Assembly (NCBI GenBank): GCA_973895155.1
Contig: OZ316895.1
Location: 3,162,001-3,226,000, forward strand
DNA length: 64,000 nucleotides
Direction of reading: 5' to 3'
Source: Marsupella aquatica
Taxonomy: Eukaryota > Marchantiophyta
Both the position numbers and the translations under genes were made by a program. Shown here piece by piece: positions 23,474 through 35,300 of this stretch. The notes under the pieces were generated by a model that saw nothing but the letters and a program-made list of their open reading frames with translations, made no database searches and was not told the DNA's origin. Numbering within the stretch: position 1 is the first letter of the stretch; each line of letters begins with the position of its first letter.

Positions 23474-24422
23474 AGCTTCTTGAGATGCTTGTTGTGCTTT
23501 TCCTTGAAGATTGCCCTCCTCACCAGTAACCCCTATCTCTAAATATGGAGAAGCCAGATCCAAATTTAAAACTGTCAACTTTCAGTTTTAGTGAGAAAGG
23601 TGGTCGCCAAACCAACCCACTATTCAGACCTTCATTCTTACCAACAGAAGAAAAGATACCTCTACCTCATTTTGCATAATATTTGAAGGTATGAATGCAC
23701 AACTTGAGGAATATAGGTCAATTTGGGGGAGTTTCAGTGGGGTTGTGAATTGTCTATAACAACATTGTCATCTCAATGCCCACAATTGCACCTTTATTTG
23801 CGTTGCTTGGGGAGCATAAGCCACCACACCAACAACTGTTTATAAAAGGGATATTTAGGATGTAGTAGAATCATTGATTGCATGCATTCTCGAATCCAAG
23901 AGCTGTGAACTTTTCTCCTGTCAAACTACTAATAATGTATTCACAAATTAAAAATGTTAAGTAACCTCGAGATCTATCTCAAATGAAATATGAGTTTTTC
24001 ACCCACCAAACTCCAAGTAAGTTGGTTGATAAATGACATTAGTAAACTCAATGTTTTCAGTCATGTGGCCTGCAAGTATGCATGGCATAAAAGTTTTCCT
24101 CCAAGCGAAGTGAATCAAAAGAAAACAAGAGCAGTTGAAATTTTGGAGGGTATAATTGTCTGATTGACCAACTTTGTAGACTTGGAAATTTGACTTTTGA
24201 ACCCCTCCATAGTTATTACTCGATACAATCAAATCACTTGCATCACCAGGAACATCCCCATTATCATGAACAGATAGCCCAGCAAACGGCCTTCACATGG
24301 ACTGGAGTTGAATGGCAGTTGGAACCTTTTGTCTACTAGCAAGAGACTTGACTTGCTCATGACTTTTAAAACTTATCCGTACTCCAGTCTACCTAATCAA
24401 AACAGAGTTGTAGTTCGAGATA
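23474..24422. other. Intergenic, no supported gene
   Basis: A 77-codon minus-strand frame at 23999-24232 contains a plausible stretch, LAGHMTENIEFTNVIYQPT, but I cannot assign it; it may be a transposon-gene remnant. Nothing else is recognised. Confidence 0.4.
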
Positions 24423-27400
24423 TTACCAGAAGTCCCAAATCCATGACCTGGCAGGCTCTTCCTCCTCTACCTGTTGCTCCTTTTGAGGGAGTGCTGAGAG
24501 TGCGGCTGTATCATCCATAATGTTCCCAGCAGCTGACTGAGCACCTCGCCGAGTTCTCTGCGCTAAGATTTGAAGCAGTTTGGAAGAGAGGAATTGCTCC
24601 ATAGCCCCCTCTGGAGACAAGCCTAGGATGTCTGCACACTCTCTTCGAAAATCAGCATTCGTAGAAGAGGTTATGAGTCCAGAAATGCAGCGAGCCAGGG
24701 CCGGAATGTGTTTCTGCACCTGATGAGCAATCCCCACACCAAAATTTAGTTGACAAGGACTTTGGGAGGAGCATCACGACGCTGGCACTCGAGCCACCCC
24801 GCCATCATTTGATTGGTTGAACTCGACTTGAATGAAATTACGATGCGGGACGCACAAACTCACTATTTGCGGCACAGAGGAGTAGATTAGGTGTGACTTA
24901 CCTCAACGTCTTGTCGGGTGGACAGGAGGTGTGGCAAGGTCTCCTTCAAATCTTGCAATGCTGCTTCGATGGCTGATTTGGCCATCTTTATCTCTCCTTT
25001 CCACGTAGGTTTCTGGTCCGGAAGTGCTGTCTGGAGTTAAGGAAGTTTTAAGCTTCGATTATGAGAGACACATGATTCTGGAATTCCTAGCCATGACAAC
25101 AAACACCGCCTGCACACCAACGGTTACCGTGGATGTACTCCAGTCTTTGCAAGCTTGAAGTGATAGACTTGCGGACTATATATAAGTGCAGGATATAGTC
25201 TCTGAATCTATGGAGCACCAAGTCGAATCTTTCAATCTCTCCCGCTGGCCGATCCCACACAATTACCACCGATGGAAGGCCAGCGCAGGATCTTACGTCA
25301 ACTCGTTTGATCGCCAGTCCAAAGGTTGACCAATCCACGCGGTAGATTGCACGAAGGGCATAGGAGGGTCTTGAAAGACGATACCGGAAGTCTTCGAGAC
25401 ACAGCACCTATACATGACACTCTAAGTTACAAGTGATTGCGACGGATTGTGTGGTTAATGCAGATGTTAAGAAAGAATGTCAGAGTGTTTTTAGCTGTTA
25501 AGGAGTATGTTACAAGGAGACAGAAACATCTTAGCCGACTAACGTGTGTTTGGAACGTTCTGATGCTCTCGTCTGTTCCGGCCACGATCCTCTCTATTTC
25601 TTCTTGATCTTTTTGGATAAGAACAAAGCAAGCTTGCATCTTCCACAACGCGTTGTAAACCGACTGTCCTTTGCCCACTTTAAGCGCTTGTCTGTACAAT
25701 ATCATCAAATCGTACCAGGACTTGTGATTTGCTAATTTCAAGTCCCTATCAACAGAGAAAAGAGAGAGTGCCACGGATTTCATTTTCCAAACGGACGCAA
25801 AGAATAATATCCCAGCGCGTCTGTAGTTACTAGTTACGTTTTTAGTCAGAGATTGTTTCCAGAAATTAGCGTAACTAATCAAAGTGATGATTTGAGCTAA
25901 TTGCGGGGGACGGGAGTTACTGGTAGACCTGAACTCGGTCGGATTACTCACTTCAACCGGGCCTTATCGCTTGAAGCTTCTTGGTACTTGTAGATATACT
26001 TGCTTGTGTAGTCAACAATTCCAATACCTAGACGGTCGAGATCGGACAGAGAGTCTGATAAATGAACTTCTCCATCAGTAATGAGCTCGCAGTATTCCTT
26101 GTGCTGGTCATAATTAGAGTTTTGTTGCCGGTTGTCTTCCAGGCAGAACTCAATGAGAACACCCTAATTCGGGTTTCAATATGCGTGAGTGAGAGCTCTC
26201 AGAACCGAATGCTACACGAAATGGTCAGGACGACTACGAATGAAATCGTGATAAAATTAATTTCAAATGCACGGGTATGTTCTTCTGACTCACCTTTATC
26301 TTTAGTATCGAGAGCTGAATATGTCCAATTTTTTGTGTGAATTGTGTGATTGGTTCATGAGAAGGGTCCACAGCGAAGCCATTAGAGCATGTCTACTTAG
26401 ATTCTTCATTACCTTTGCATTACCAGCAAGAAAAAAAAAACGCAATGTCATATTTAAATTCCTGTAAGACACCGCGGCCGGTACGTCGATGCCTGCAGTC
26501 AAGGTGACCCTCAGCTGTCAGCGAGTCCACGTAAAACCTCGCCGCATCCTCCCAGTGGTGTGACATTTTTCCTAATCGTGTTTGGGAACTGTACCACTTT
26601 TGCAATACCTTTCTGCATAGATTTCGAATGTAGGTTGCAAGCTCAGTGGTATCCCCGATCAGGAGCACCGACGCCTCCGTCCCACTGTATCTCCACAATT
26701 CAAGAAGAGAATTGGCAATTTGATTGCCAGGAAATATCTCAGTCAATAACCCGTTACTCAATTATTCAGTGTATTAGAAAGTATCATGACAGTGACTTGG
26801 ATTGACTCTCGATTTGTTGTGCAGGTAGGCTAATCGTACCTAAATGTGCTCCCAGCTTTTGGCTTGCTCTCTATTGAGCAAATTCTGCGTCCACTAGTCT
26901 TTTCTTTGGTACCGCCAGCTCCGCCTTCATGGATGCTGTAACTGCGAATATCCTGCTCCTCGATGCCTGACATTACAGTGCTCGCTTTGAATATTAAATC
27001 TAATCTACAGAGTTCGTCTTCGATTCTAGTAGCCGTCACTCGAGCTGACGATTCTAGATGATCTTCAATTGTTATTCATTCACGGCGCAGGACGAAGTAA
27101 GCCTTATCGCTACTTTGAACATGAGATACATTTCTTCGTGACCAGAATCAGAATGCAGAGGATGACCGTAACGGAAGTTGACTTCCACAATCATGATCAA
27201 AGATAGTGAGAATGCTGTGAAATAGATTCCAGATATAGCTTCAAGAAACTTTATATTATAGCAGTACCGGTAGACAGTGAGCATCATACAAGCTAAGTGA
27301 GTTACGATGAAAACATGGAGGACGTGGGACAGGACCACAGGAGAGGTGTACATATTACCGGTTGTGGTTATGAAAAGAACTCCGTCTGTATTCATAAAAC

Positions 27401-28924
27401 CGATGCAGATATGGCCATTCCACGTCACAAAGTTCGAAAGCAGACAACGCAATCAAATTCATATCAATCTGCCGGCGGACAACAGACGGCCATAACTTTG
27501 AATTGCCTAGTTCCAATCCGGACCGACCATCATAATGATATAGCCCTTCACAAGTCGATGCCAGCTTGAACTCCAGAAGTTTTCAATGAATCCTATTTCC
27601 AACACGTCATACCCCAAGATAGATGTCGATCATGATCATCGGAAACCGTCCCAATAGAGCACATGCGGTATGGAAAGTACTTGGAAACCTGTTGAGGATG
27701 TATTCCATATCCTGTGTCTGCAACTACGTAATGACACAATTTCCGACGCGGATTGGTCTGACGATAATGCATTCGAGAAGAAATGAAAGATTATCGTAAA
27801 GTTTCACTCAGGACCAAAGTTCCTACCGGCAATTCTCTCTGAGGGTAAGTATTTATAATTCATCCTTTTGAAATCAATACGTGAAACTAGGAGACACTTT
27901 TGCAGTAAGTTACTGTAGATCTCTTAAATAAAACTTCAACAATTCTATTTTCAACTCGAGATCCTTGATGATGATCGTTCAACCAAAATTCCAAGCATCC
28001 CTTCCAGACTCGCTCCTGGATAGGTTGTAACGTACCAGACAAGCGAGACTTGCCGCTCGGTCTATCATCCGTATCCATTGGCAGCCGCGTAAGGGAAACT
28101 GTGATGCGAGTCACCACATTCGAAACCTTGCATCGATTAAGAGAATCCTCGATTAGCTGCAGAGAACAAGAAAGATTATGAGGAAATGACGATAGTCGAA
28201 CAGTTCAAAAATGTACCCTGCTTCGCTTTCTATGTACCCTGCTGCGCTTTCTGTGATGACAGGGGGGCTAGTTATCGTACAAATGACCATCGCGACCTTC
28301 CGTAACGAGCTGCCAGACATTTCGAAACCAGAACAACTACAGGAGTAGTTGTCGATCATGCTTGAACAACGAACTTGAGGCCATTAGCAAAGATCAATGC
28401 TATATGTCAGTAGGAACGAATTAGCAATCAATAACCCGTGCATGACAGTCAGATAATAGATGATAGAAACTTGAAAGATCGAAGCAGCTGCAACAAAGAA
28501 TTCCACGCATCCATTTTATGAATCGAACAGTTCCTTCCAGTATAACTTAAAAAGTAGCGCACGGATTTCCGAGTACGGCTTCACAATCGAGGCACATTCA
28601 CGGCATTGCAATCACGACTTTACGATTAAACGATTATCAGCCGATACAGAGTATCCGAGGGCTTTTACTCGAGGAGAGACACATCAAGCATCATAACATG
28701 AGACCCGACGTTTAGAACGAGGAATGCTTAGCGAGAATTAAAAACACCTATCACGTTTCTGCAATTCAATACGAAGTACACAAACATGTAGCGTTTCAGA
28801 CAACTTCCAGGATACAGCGTTTGGAGCAATGAACTCTTACCGAATGAGCCACATAGGTTGGACTGATATGCCTGGGTTCAATTGGCGGAAGTGTACATTC
28901 AGCGTCTTGCCTTCCCCGCTTCAT
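24423..28924 (-). CDS. Unrecognised multi-exon gene
   Basis: I do not recognise this protein, but the gene looks real. Reading on the minus strand, eight consecutive exons join in phase to a stop: 26756-26609, 26392-26294, 26163-25952, 25745-25544, 25407-25297, 25175-25128, 25030-24902 and 24719-24423, all GT-AG, about 414 codons. Further exons can be read upstream: 28924-28841 (ATG, MKRGRQDAECTL), about 28157-27900 (IQERVWKGCLEFWLNDHHQG), 27757-27689 (RKLCHYVVADTGYGIH), 27570-27359 (VVRRQIDMNLIALSAFELCD) and about 27040-26840. The links between 28841 and 26840 are unresolved. The C-terminal half is mostly helical in character (KSWYDLMILYRQALK, KSAIEAALQDLKETL) and ends with an acidic stretch and WIWDFW. 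No signal peptide or clear membrane segment is evident in the resolved part. Two adjacent genes cannot be excluded. Confidence 0.6.
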
Positions 28925-30339
28925 CGATCTTAGATTCCCGATTTTCCAGACAAGATTTCGTGCAATGTCGCGGAGCTCGAGACTTGAAATCCGAAGGTGG
29001 ACTGGATGGACCTGTGCTGGTGCTGGCCCGACCGGCGCTGTGTGAGGAGAAGCTCGAGAGAGCTCTGGGTCAGAAAGTGAGAGGGACAGAGTGTTCAGTC
29101 GTTCGTTTGTACTGCCAGCAAATATTTTGAGGACATAGTAGGGCGTGTCCCTTAACATTTATTTTTTTGGACGTTTATAGGGTACTTATTTTTATTTTAC
29201 TTATCAGGGTAGCACGTTACTAACTCATAACCATTTTGGTAATCCATGTCAATAAGTGCATTTTATGTCCTGAGCCCTAACTCAGATACAAGTGTGCATT
29301 GACATGCCCTAGTAGACTGTTCACACTATACAAGTCACATTATTTGGAGTCTCCCTAAGATAAAAATGTGACAATATACTCTGTTCACATTCGAGCCACA
29401 TTACTTGGAGTACTTGGGGTCTCCCTAATTGCACATATAAAATGTGACAATACATGGTTTCCTATGTTACTCCATACCAAGATAAACCCAACTGTTCTTT
29501 TGAAATCAACTTATTACTAATTTGCAAACAGAAGCTAGGTTGGGCTCTAGACTTCTAAAGTGAAATCTCTAGATAGTAACTATGGGGCCATGTATGTAGA
29601 TGGAGAATAGAATGGGATGTATGGTATGTCAAAATGATGATCACTCATGCTAATTTTTGTTATCATTCTATTATCATTCAAAGGATGGGCATTCAGGCTT
29701 ATTGATTGTATTCTAAATATGTATTTAGGTGACAGGTTTTGATGGGCAATTAGCTGGACATCATTATTTGCAAAGCCAATATATTGGACATAGTACACTG
29801 TTTTACAATATTTAGTGCAATCCACATTATTTGCAAAGCAACAAATATATTACCCACACTTTAAATCACTACTAGCACTGTTTGCACTATTTTGTGCAAG
29901 CCACATTACGCAAATGATATATTACCCACAACTTTAATCACTACTAATCTGACTATCCGTTCTTGTTCTTGTAATGTACAAAGTTCATTGTTGACTTATC
30001 CCACTACTTGTTTTCTGTGCGCACTCCCCCACTATTTATGCCCCTATTTGTGCCGGTCTATTCACTCTAGAGACAGTACCTAGGCCTGAGAGTAGCACTG
30101 GATTGGGATTATCTAGTTACAGATATAGATTCTAGCATCTTCACTTTTATTGTATTATTGCCAATTTGTATTATATAATTGTATATTACTAGCATTATTT
30201 GGAAAGATTGGCAAGTGGCTATCACTAGGGTTTAACTAAACTCATTTGCTTCATTTCTTAGATAGGATGAACAACTAAAGTAGATCACTCCTTACTACTA
30301 ATGTTTAGTGCAATGACATAACAATCCTCCTATTAGCTA
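28925..30339. other. Intergenic with A/T-rich local duplications
   Basis: No gene is seen. Related pieces recur, such as 'cacattatttggagtctccctaa' and 'cacattacttggagtacttggggtctccctaa' (about 29336 and 29396), and 'ccacattatttgcaaagcaac...atattacccacac' (about 29770-29940). These are old tandem duplications. Confidence 0.5.
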
Positions 30340-30505
30340 TGTTGGAAGTGCAACCAGGTCGAACACTTCAAGCGAGACTGTAAGAGAAAGACAGCTGAAT
30401 CTTCATCGGCAAATGTGACAAGGGCTAATGGAGATGTTGATTTACTCAATGATGAGTATGTATTATGAAGCCAAGAGTATGCCTTGTGCACATCATATAG
30501 GAGAA
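30340..30505 (+). mobile_element. Fragment of the copia family seen at 58-64 kb (3' end of gag)
   Basis: 42 in-frame codons, beginning CWKCNQVEHFKRDC and ending LLNDEYVL, run to a TGA at 30466-30468. They match the end of gag at 62088-62215 closely at DNA level, and homology continues past the TGA to about 30505. The zinc knuckle keeps all of C-X2-C-X4-H-X4-C, unlike the larger copy, but has Glu where Gly is usual. No other part of the element is present. Confidence 0.85.
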
Positions 30506-32364
30506 CATAGTTTGTGTGAGTCTGAAATTGTAAGCCAGGATCTTTTAAAGTCATATTTAGTTGGGTAAATGAGTTCCCGGATCTACCATGAGAATCCCCA
30601 AAATTTGGGAACAAGTTTCTAGCTTCATTTAACCAAGCATGGCACTCAAAATTGGTGAATTTTGGGTATCAAAACTAGCCAAATAAGTTTGGGCATGGCT
30701 TTCAGATATTCCACCTTTTATCAGTTTTTGATTGATAGTAAGACTACATTGGAACTCCTCTATCCTCTATCAGGCCCCACTAGAAGGGATCTTTAACAAC
30801 AAAGACTTCTTATACATGTCATGATACCTTCCAAGTCTCTTGGCAAGATTTGCCCGGTCTATCTTTGGAAAATTGTAATGCCCAAACACTACAGCCATTG
30901 AGGTAAATACTGATTTCTTGGACTGATAATGATGACCTGTTCTGGTTTTTTACCTGGTCAGCTCCAAAGATGACATTCTAGTTATCTTGAAGCTGTTAAA
31001 TAGTAGATATTCAGGGCATAATCTTTCAAACTCGCCGGCTACACTTGTCATGGACAATAATGGTACCCTCCCATGAAGCAGTGTCCTGGCCCTACAGTTG
31101 AGACACCCCTGATTGTTATTACTACTAGTTTGATTACTCTTTTCTTGAACATAAATAGAGATGAAAAAAAGAAGCAAAAAAATAGATTCTACACTATTTC
31201 TTGTTTATATTTGCCTCATCAGTGTTTTTCATTCACCCTCATTTTGTCCTTGTTTAGAATTTAGTTTTTATTACAATATTTGGAGTTACCCAGCCCTTGA
31301 AAGTAGTTTCCTAGCCCTTGAAAGTAACTTTATTCTTACAATATATTAATAAAATTTGATCGAGTGAAACTTGGCGAGAAAATTATCTAGAGGCTTCAAT
31401 CTAGACCCTAGTGTGCACTGTCTCTGTCAAAACCTAGATACACCAGGTCTCACTATTTTGAGTATCATTTTATTGAAATTACGGAGCAAAATCTCACCCT
31501 AAACAAAAAATAAATGAAAAAGTGAAAAGTATTAGACTATGGACAGTGGTGTAAAGTAATTTATATTCGCCATTTATGAGTAAGATTACATCCAGTGAAA
31601 TCTCTAGTCACCTGGAAATGGACAACATTTCTTAGTAAAATTACATCCCGTGAAGACTCACCCAGAAGGCCGGAAATGAACAAGCAAAATGGACAGGCTC
31701 ACATACAGCACCTTCCGTGCGTTCCTGTGGGAGAATAGCATTCGGGGAATGTCCTTTTTCCTAGTGAGGTACCGGCCGGAATGCAATTTGAATGCTGGCT
31801 TGATCAGTTGATCGTGAAGAACGAGAGGAATTATGGTAGAGTGACCGTACTTCGCCGCCAATGGGCACCTCTTCTTGATGATTGTCTCTGGAGTAAAATT
31901 CTGTCAGCATCGTCTCGACAATCGTGCTTGGCCGCCATCTTCTTGATTACGGTCTGTCTCGGCCTCGCTTCGGTAATGCCTAATGGTTCTCTTGAGGCGA
32001 AGAGTGCTCGCATTATTGGTATCCGGAGGAAAGGGATGACAGCTATTTGACGTTCTTGACCGATCTTGGAGAGACATGTGGGACTTTTCTCGAAGGGACG
32101 AAAAGGATTCTTGTGGATAGTGGAACGGGCTTGGAGGACGGTGAAGGTAGAGGCCATTTCTGTTGCCTTTGTTGCAATTTTGTTCGTATCTGCTTTGATT
32201 TGTATTTTCAGTGGCTTCTGGTGAATTCCACCTCCTGTTTTTCTGAGGAATTGGCAGAGTTACTCGTAGAATTGCGGGGGTGAACTCTCGGACGCTCCAC
32301 CTGACTTTACTTTATCGTGAACTTCACAGGCAAGCAGAATCTGGAGACGCGGAAGAAGATAGAG
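30506..32364. promoter_or_regulatory. Intergenic and upstream region of NRPD2, with an 89-codon upstream ORF
   Basis: The first kilobase is A/T-rich and featureless. At 31781-32050 an ATG frame of 89 codons (MQFECWLDQLIVKNERN...) includes one hydrophobic segment (SCLAAIFLITVCLGLASVM). It ends about 310 bp before the NRPD2 start, so it may lie in that gene's 5' leader or be a chance frame. A possible splice acceptor, TTCACAG, ends near 32331, which could mark a 5' UTR intron. Confidence 0.35.
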
Positions 32365-35300
32365 ATGGAGATAGATTCTCTTCCCTTGCCCTTCACAACA
32401 GGCCGCAAGGCGGACTTTCAGTTTGAGAAAATCAGACTGGATGAAGAGATTGCGAAGGAGGACGACTGGAGGTGGGCTGTTGCCAAGGCATTTTTCGACC
32501 ACAGAGGCCTTGTCGCCGACCACATTACCTCTTACAACAACTTCGTGGAGAAAGGAATACATGAAATGTTCAAGGAGGCTGAGCCATTTGAAGTTACACC
32601 GACTGAAGAAGGTTCCGTCCAAACGAAGGTTGTGGTAAGCTTCGGTGGAGTAGACCTCAGCAGAAAACCCGAGGTGGACGCCGATGATAGAGTAATCAAC
32701 CCACAAAGCGCTGCCGAAGAATCGGACGGAAGTAAGAACGCAGATTATGGGGTTGGAAAGGGCAAAGGGGTGAGCTTGAGCTGGGTTACGAATGATGAGG
32801 CCGGTCCCAGCTCGAAAGCAAACGGCGATGCCGCTTTGGGAAGTGCTAGTTCAGGGGACGCCTGTCAGAAGCTGAAGGGAAAATGTGATCATGCCACAAA
32901 TGGGTTGAAGGAAGATGAAGAGGAGCCACCAATCATCTCGCAGGATAAGTGGGGAATTGATAGTCCTCCAACGAAAGTAGGCATGGACGAGGATATCGAA
33001 GAGGATGGTCCCAGTAAATCAGGAGAGAGTGAATATATGGACGTCGACGACCTCACTCAGGGGAAGACAGGCAAGGTTGCTTCGAAGGTTTCTCAGTTTA
33101 GCAAGTCTAGGAGCGCAAATGCGAGTCTCAGGCTCCTGCCTGTGGAGGCTCGAGTGAGAGGGATGACGTATTCTTCTCCGATTTACGTCAAGCTCATTCT
33201 AAAGGTTAGATCATGCTTACATTGTTAGAAAGCTTTGGACAGGCTGTGTAAAGCTCTCGTTCTCGGGACTCTCCTTTCACTTACTGTGCCGTGTCCTATT
33301 ATCTGTTGGTATCCATTGCATGTCCATCAAAGCTAATAAACTCACTCTCCTAAACAAACGATATGTGTTTGGCACAGACCACTACCCAGGTAAGCGAGCA
33401 GCCTCCATCAAAGAAATCGAAGTCTTCGTCTTCTTCCTCATCATCGAGAAAGAGATCGTCTACAGACACCAGAGAATGTCGTGTGCTGCTTGGCAGGATT
33501 CCTGTCATGGTGAAATCGTCTTTGTGCCACCTGAATTCTCAGAGCTCTCATGAGCCTCTGAAAGGTGACTGCAGTTTTGATCCCGGAGGCTACTTTCTAA
33601 TCAAAGGCTCCGAGAAGGTACATCTTCTGTCCATGCACTTCATCAGTTACGATGAGCATTTCCCCTACTTGTGTGAAGTGATACGCCGGTGGGAAATCTC
33701 CTGTTCATAACATTAATCTTCACGATATTTGTCTAATTGGAATCTGTGGTCTCCAGAGAATATTGCTCGTGAATGTAACTGCATGAAGAATCATCCTGAA
33801 TCACTTGTACCTGAATGATATAGGTAATCGTGGCTCAGGAAGAAAAGATTCTGCAACGACTTTGGGTGTCTTGCTCGAACGGCGTATGGTCGGCTACTTG
33901 CACAAGCAGACGCAAAGGCTTTGCTAACTACAATTTTCACAAGACCATAGTGAAGTTGGCTGTTCCCAAGAAAAATGGCACAGGCCAAGGCGGTGCTTTG
34001 CCATTGATAACAGTGTCTCTGTCGGGTATAGAATCGCTTCCTGTCGGTGTTCTTTACTCTGCCCTTGGTGTGTCTTCTGACCGTGAAATGTTGGAAATGA
34101 TATGCGGTGATCTAGATGATACAGAGCTGCTTCAAGTTATTTGTCCCTCATTGGTCGAATGTGACCGCGCTCTTGAAGGAGCACTGAAGGACTTTTCTGA
34201 CAACACGTTTGCCGAAGCTGCTAGCAAGCGGGACAAAGCAGTGGCCCTATTCTACGTTGGGTCCAAGAAGACTTTTGGCACGAAGTCATTCGACGAGCAG
34301 ACAGTAAAGGATCTACTCCAAGTGAAGCTCTTGCCACACATAGATTCCAGTGACAGGTGTAAGGCTCTCTATTTGGGATACATGGTTAGGACTCTTGCGT
34401 TATGTTTCTTAGGACGCCAACCGGGAACAGATCGTGATGACATGAAAAACAAGCGATTGGAGTTTGCTGGTGAGGTCATGAGTCACCAGTTCAGGAAGCT
34501 CATGGGTCAAGTCATCAATACAATGAAAAAGAGAATGCAAAAGCACCTGTCAAAAGGAACTGAACTTCAGAGTATTGAGAAGTATCTTGATGACAAAGTG
34601 ATCACTAGGGGCCTCAAAGTGGCTTTCACAAGCGGTAATTGGAGGGGCCATGACACGGTCAAGAACTCCGGTATAGTATTTGACCTCAAGAGAGGAAATC
34701 CTCTTTGGACACTTTGTCAATTGCGAGAATTGAGAGTCTTTTTTCCTCCCACTACGAGAGTTGGAGACGAAGCTCGCCATCCGTAAGTCTCATTCTTAAA
34801 TGGCCATAGTTTCAGTGATTGCTCGCAGCAGTTGTTCAAGGTGTTTTCCCCACACTAATGCCTTGCAAAGCTTGAGACTTTAGCCGGCGTTAATGTTTCG
34901 TTTTTGAGGGATCTGAGACTTTGATTGCAGGACTTTTTCTCAATGGGGTAAAGTGTGTCCCATTGATACACCTGACGGTGAGTCCTGCGGGTTGGTAAAA
35001 AATATGGCACTTACTGGAATTGTAAGCTGTGCAACTCCAGAAGCGCCAATCCTGAAGCTGTTGGCAGATTCGAGCATCGAGGCACTCGAGTCGGTGAAGG
35101 ATCTGTCCAGCTTGCACAAGGCTATCAAAATATTTTTAAATGGAAGATGGATAGGTATAGTAGCAGACCCCCAAGAAGCAACCAGGTTGGCTAACAAAAT
35201 CAGGGAGGAGAGACGTCGAGGACCTGCAAAACCTGATCTAACTCAGGTATACGACAATATTGTAACCATCCCCAATGAATCGTGAGTGCAGCAACAAACT

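Noticed and set aside
27613-27757. Longer version of the exon at 27689-27757, ending TCTTGGG
   Set aside because: The next workable acceptor would leave an intron of only about 20 nt, which is too short, so the exon end at 27689 is preferred.
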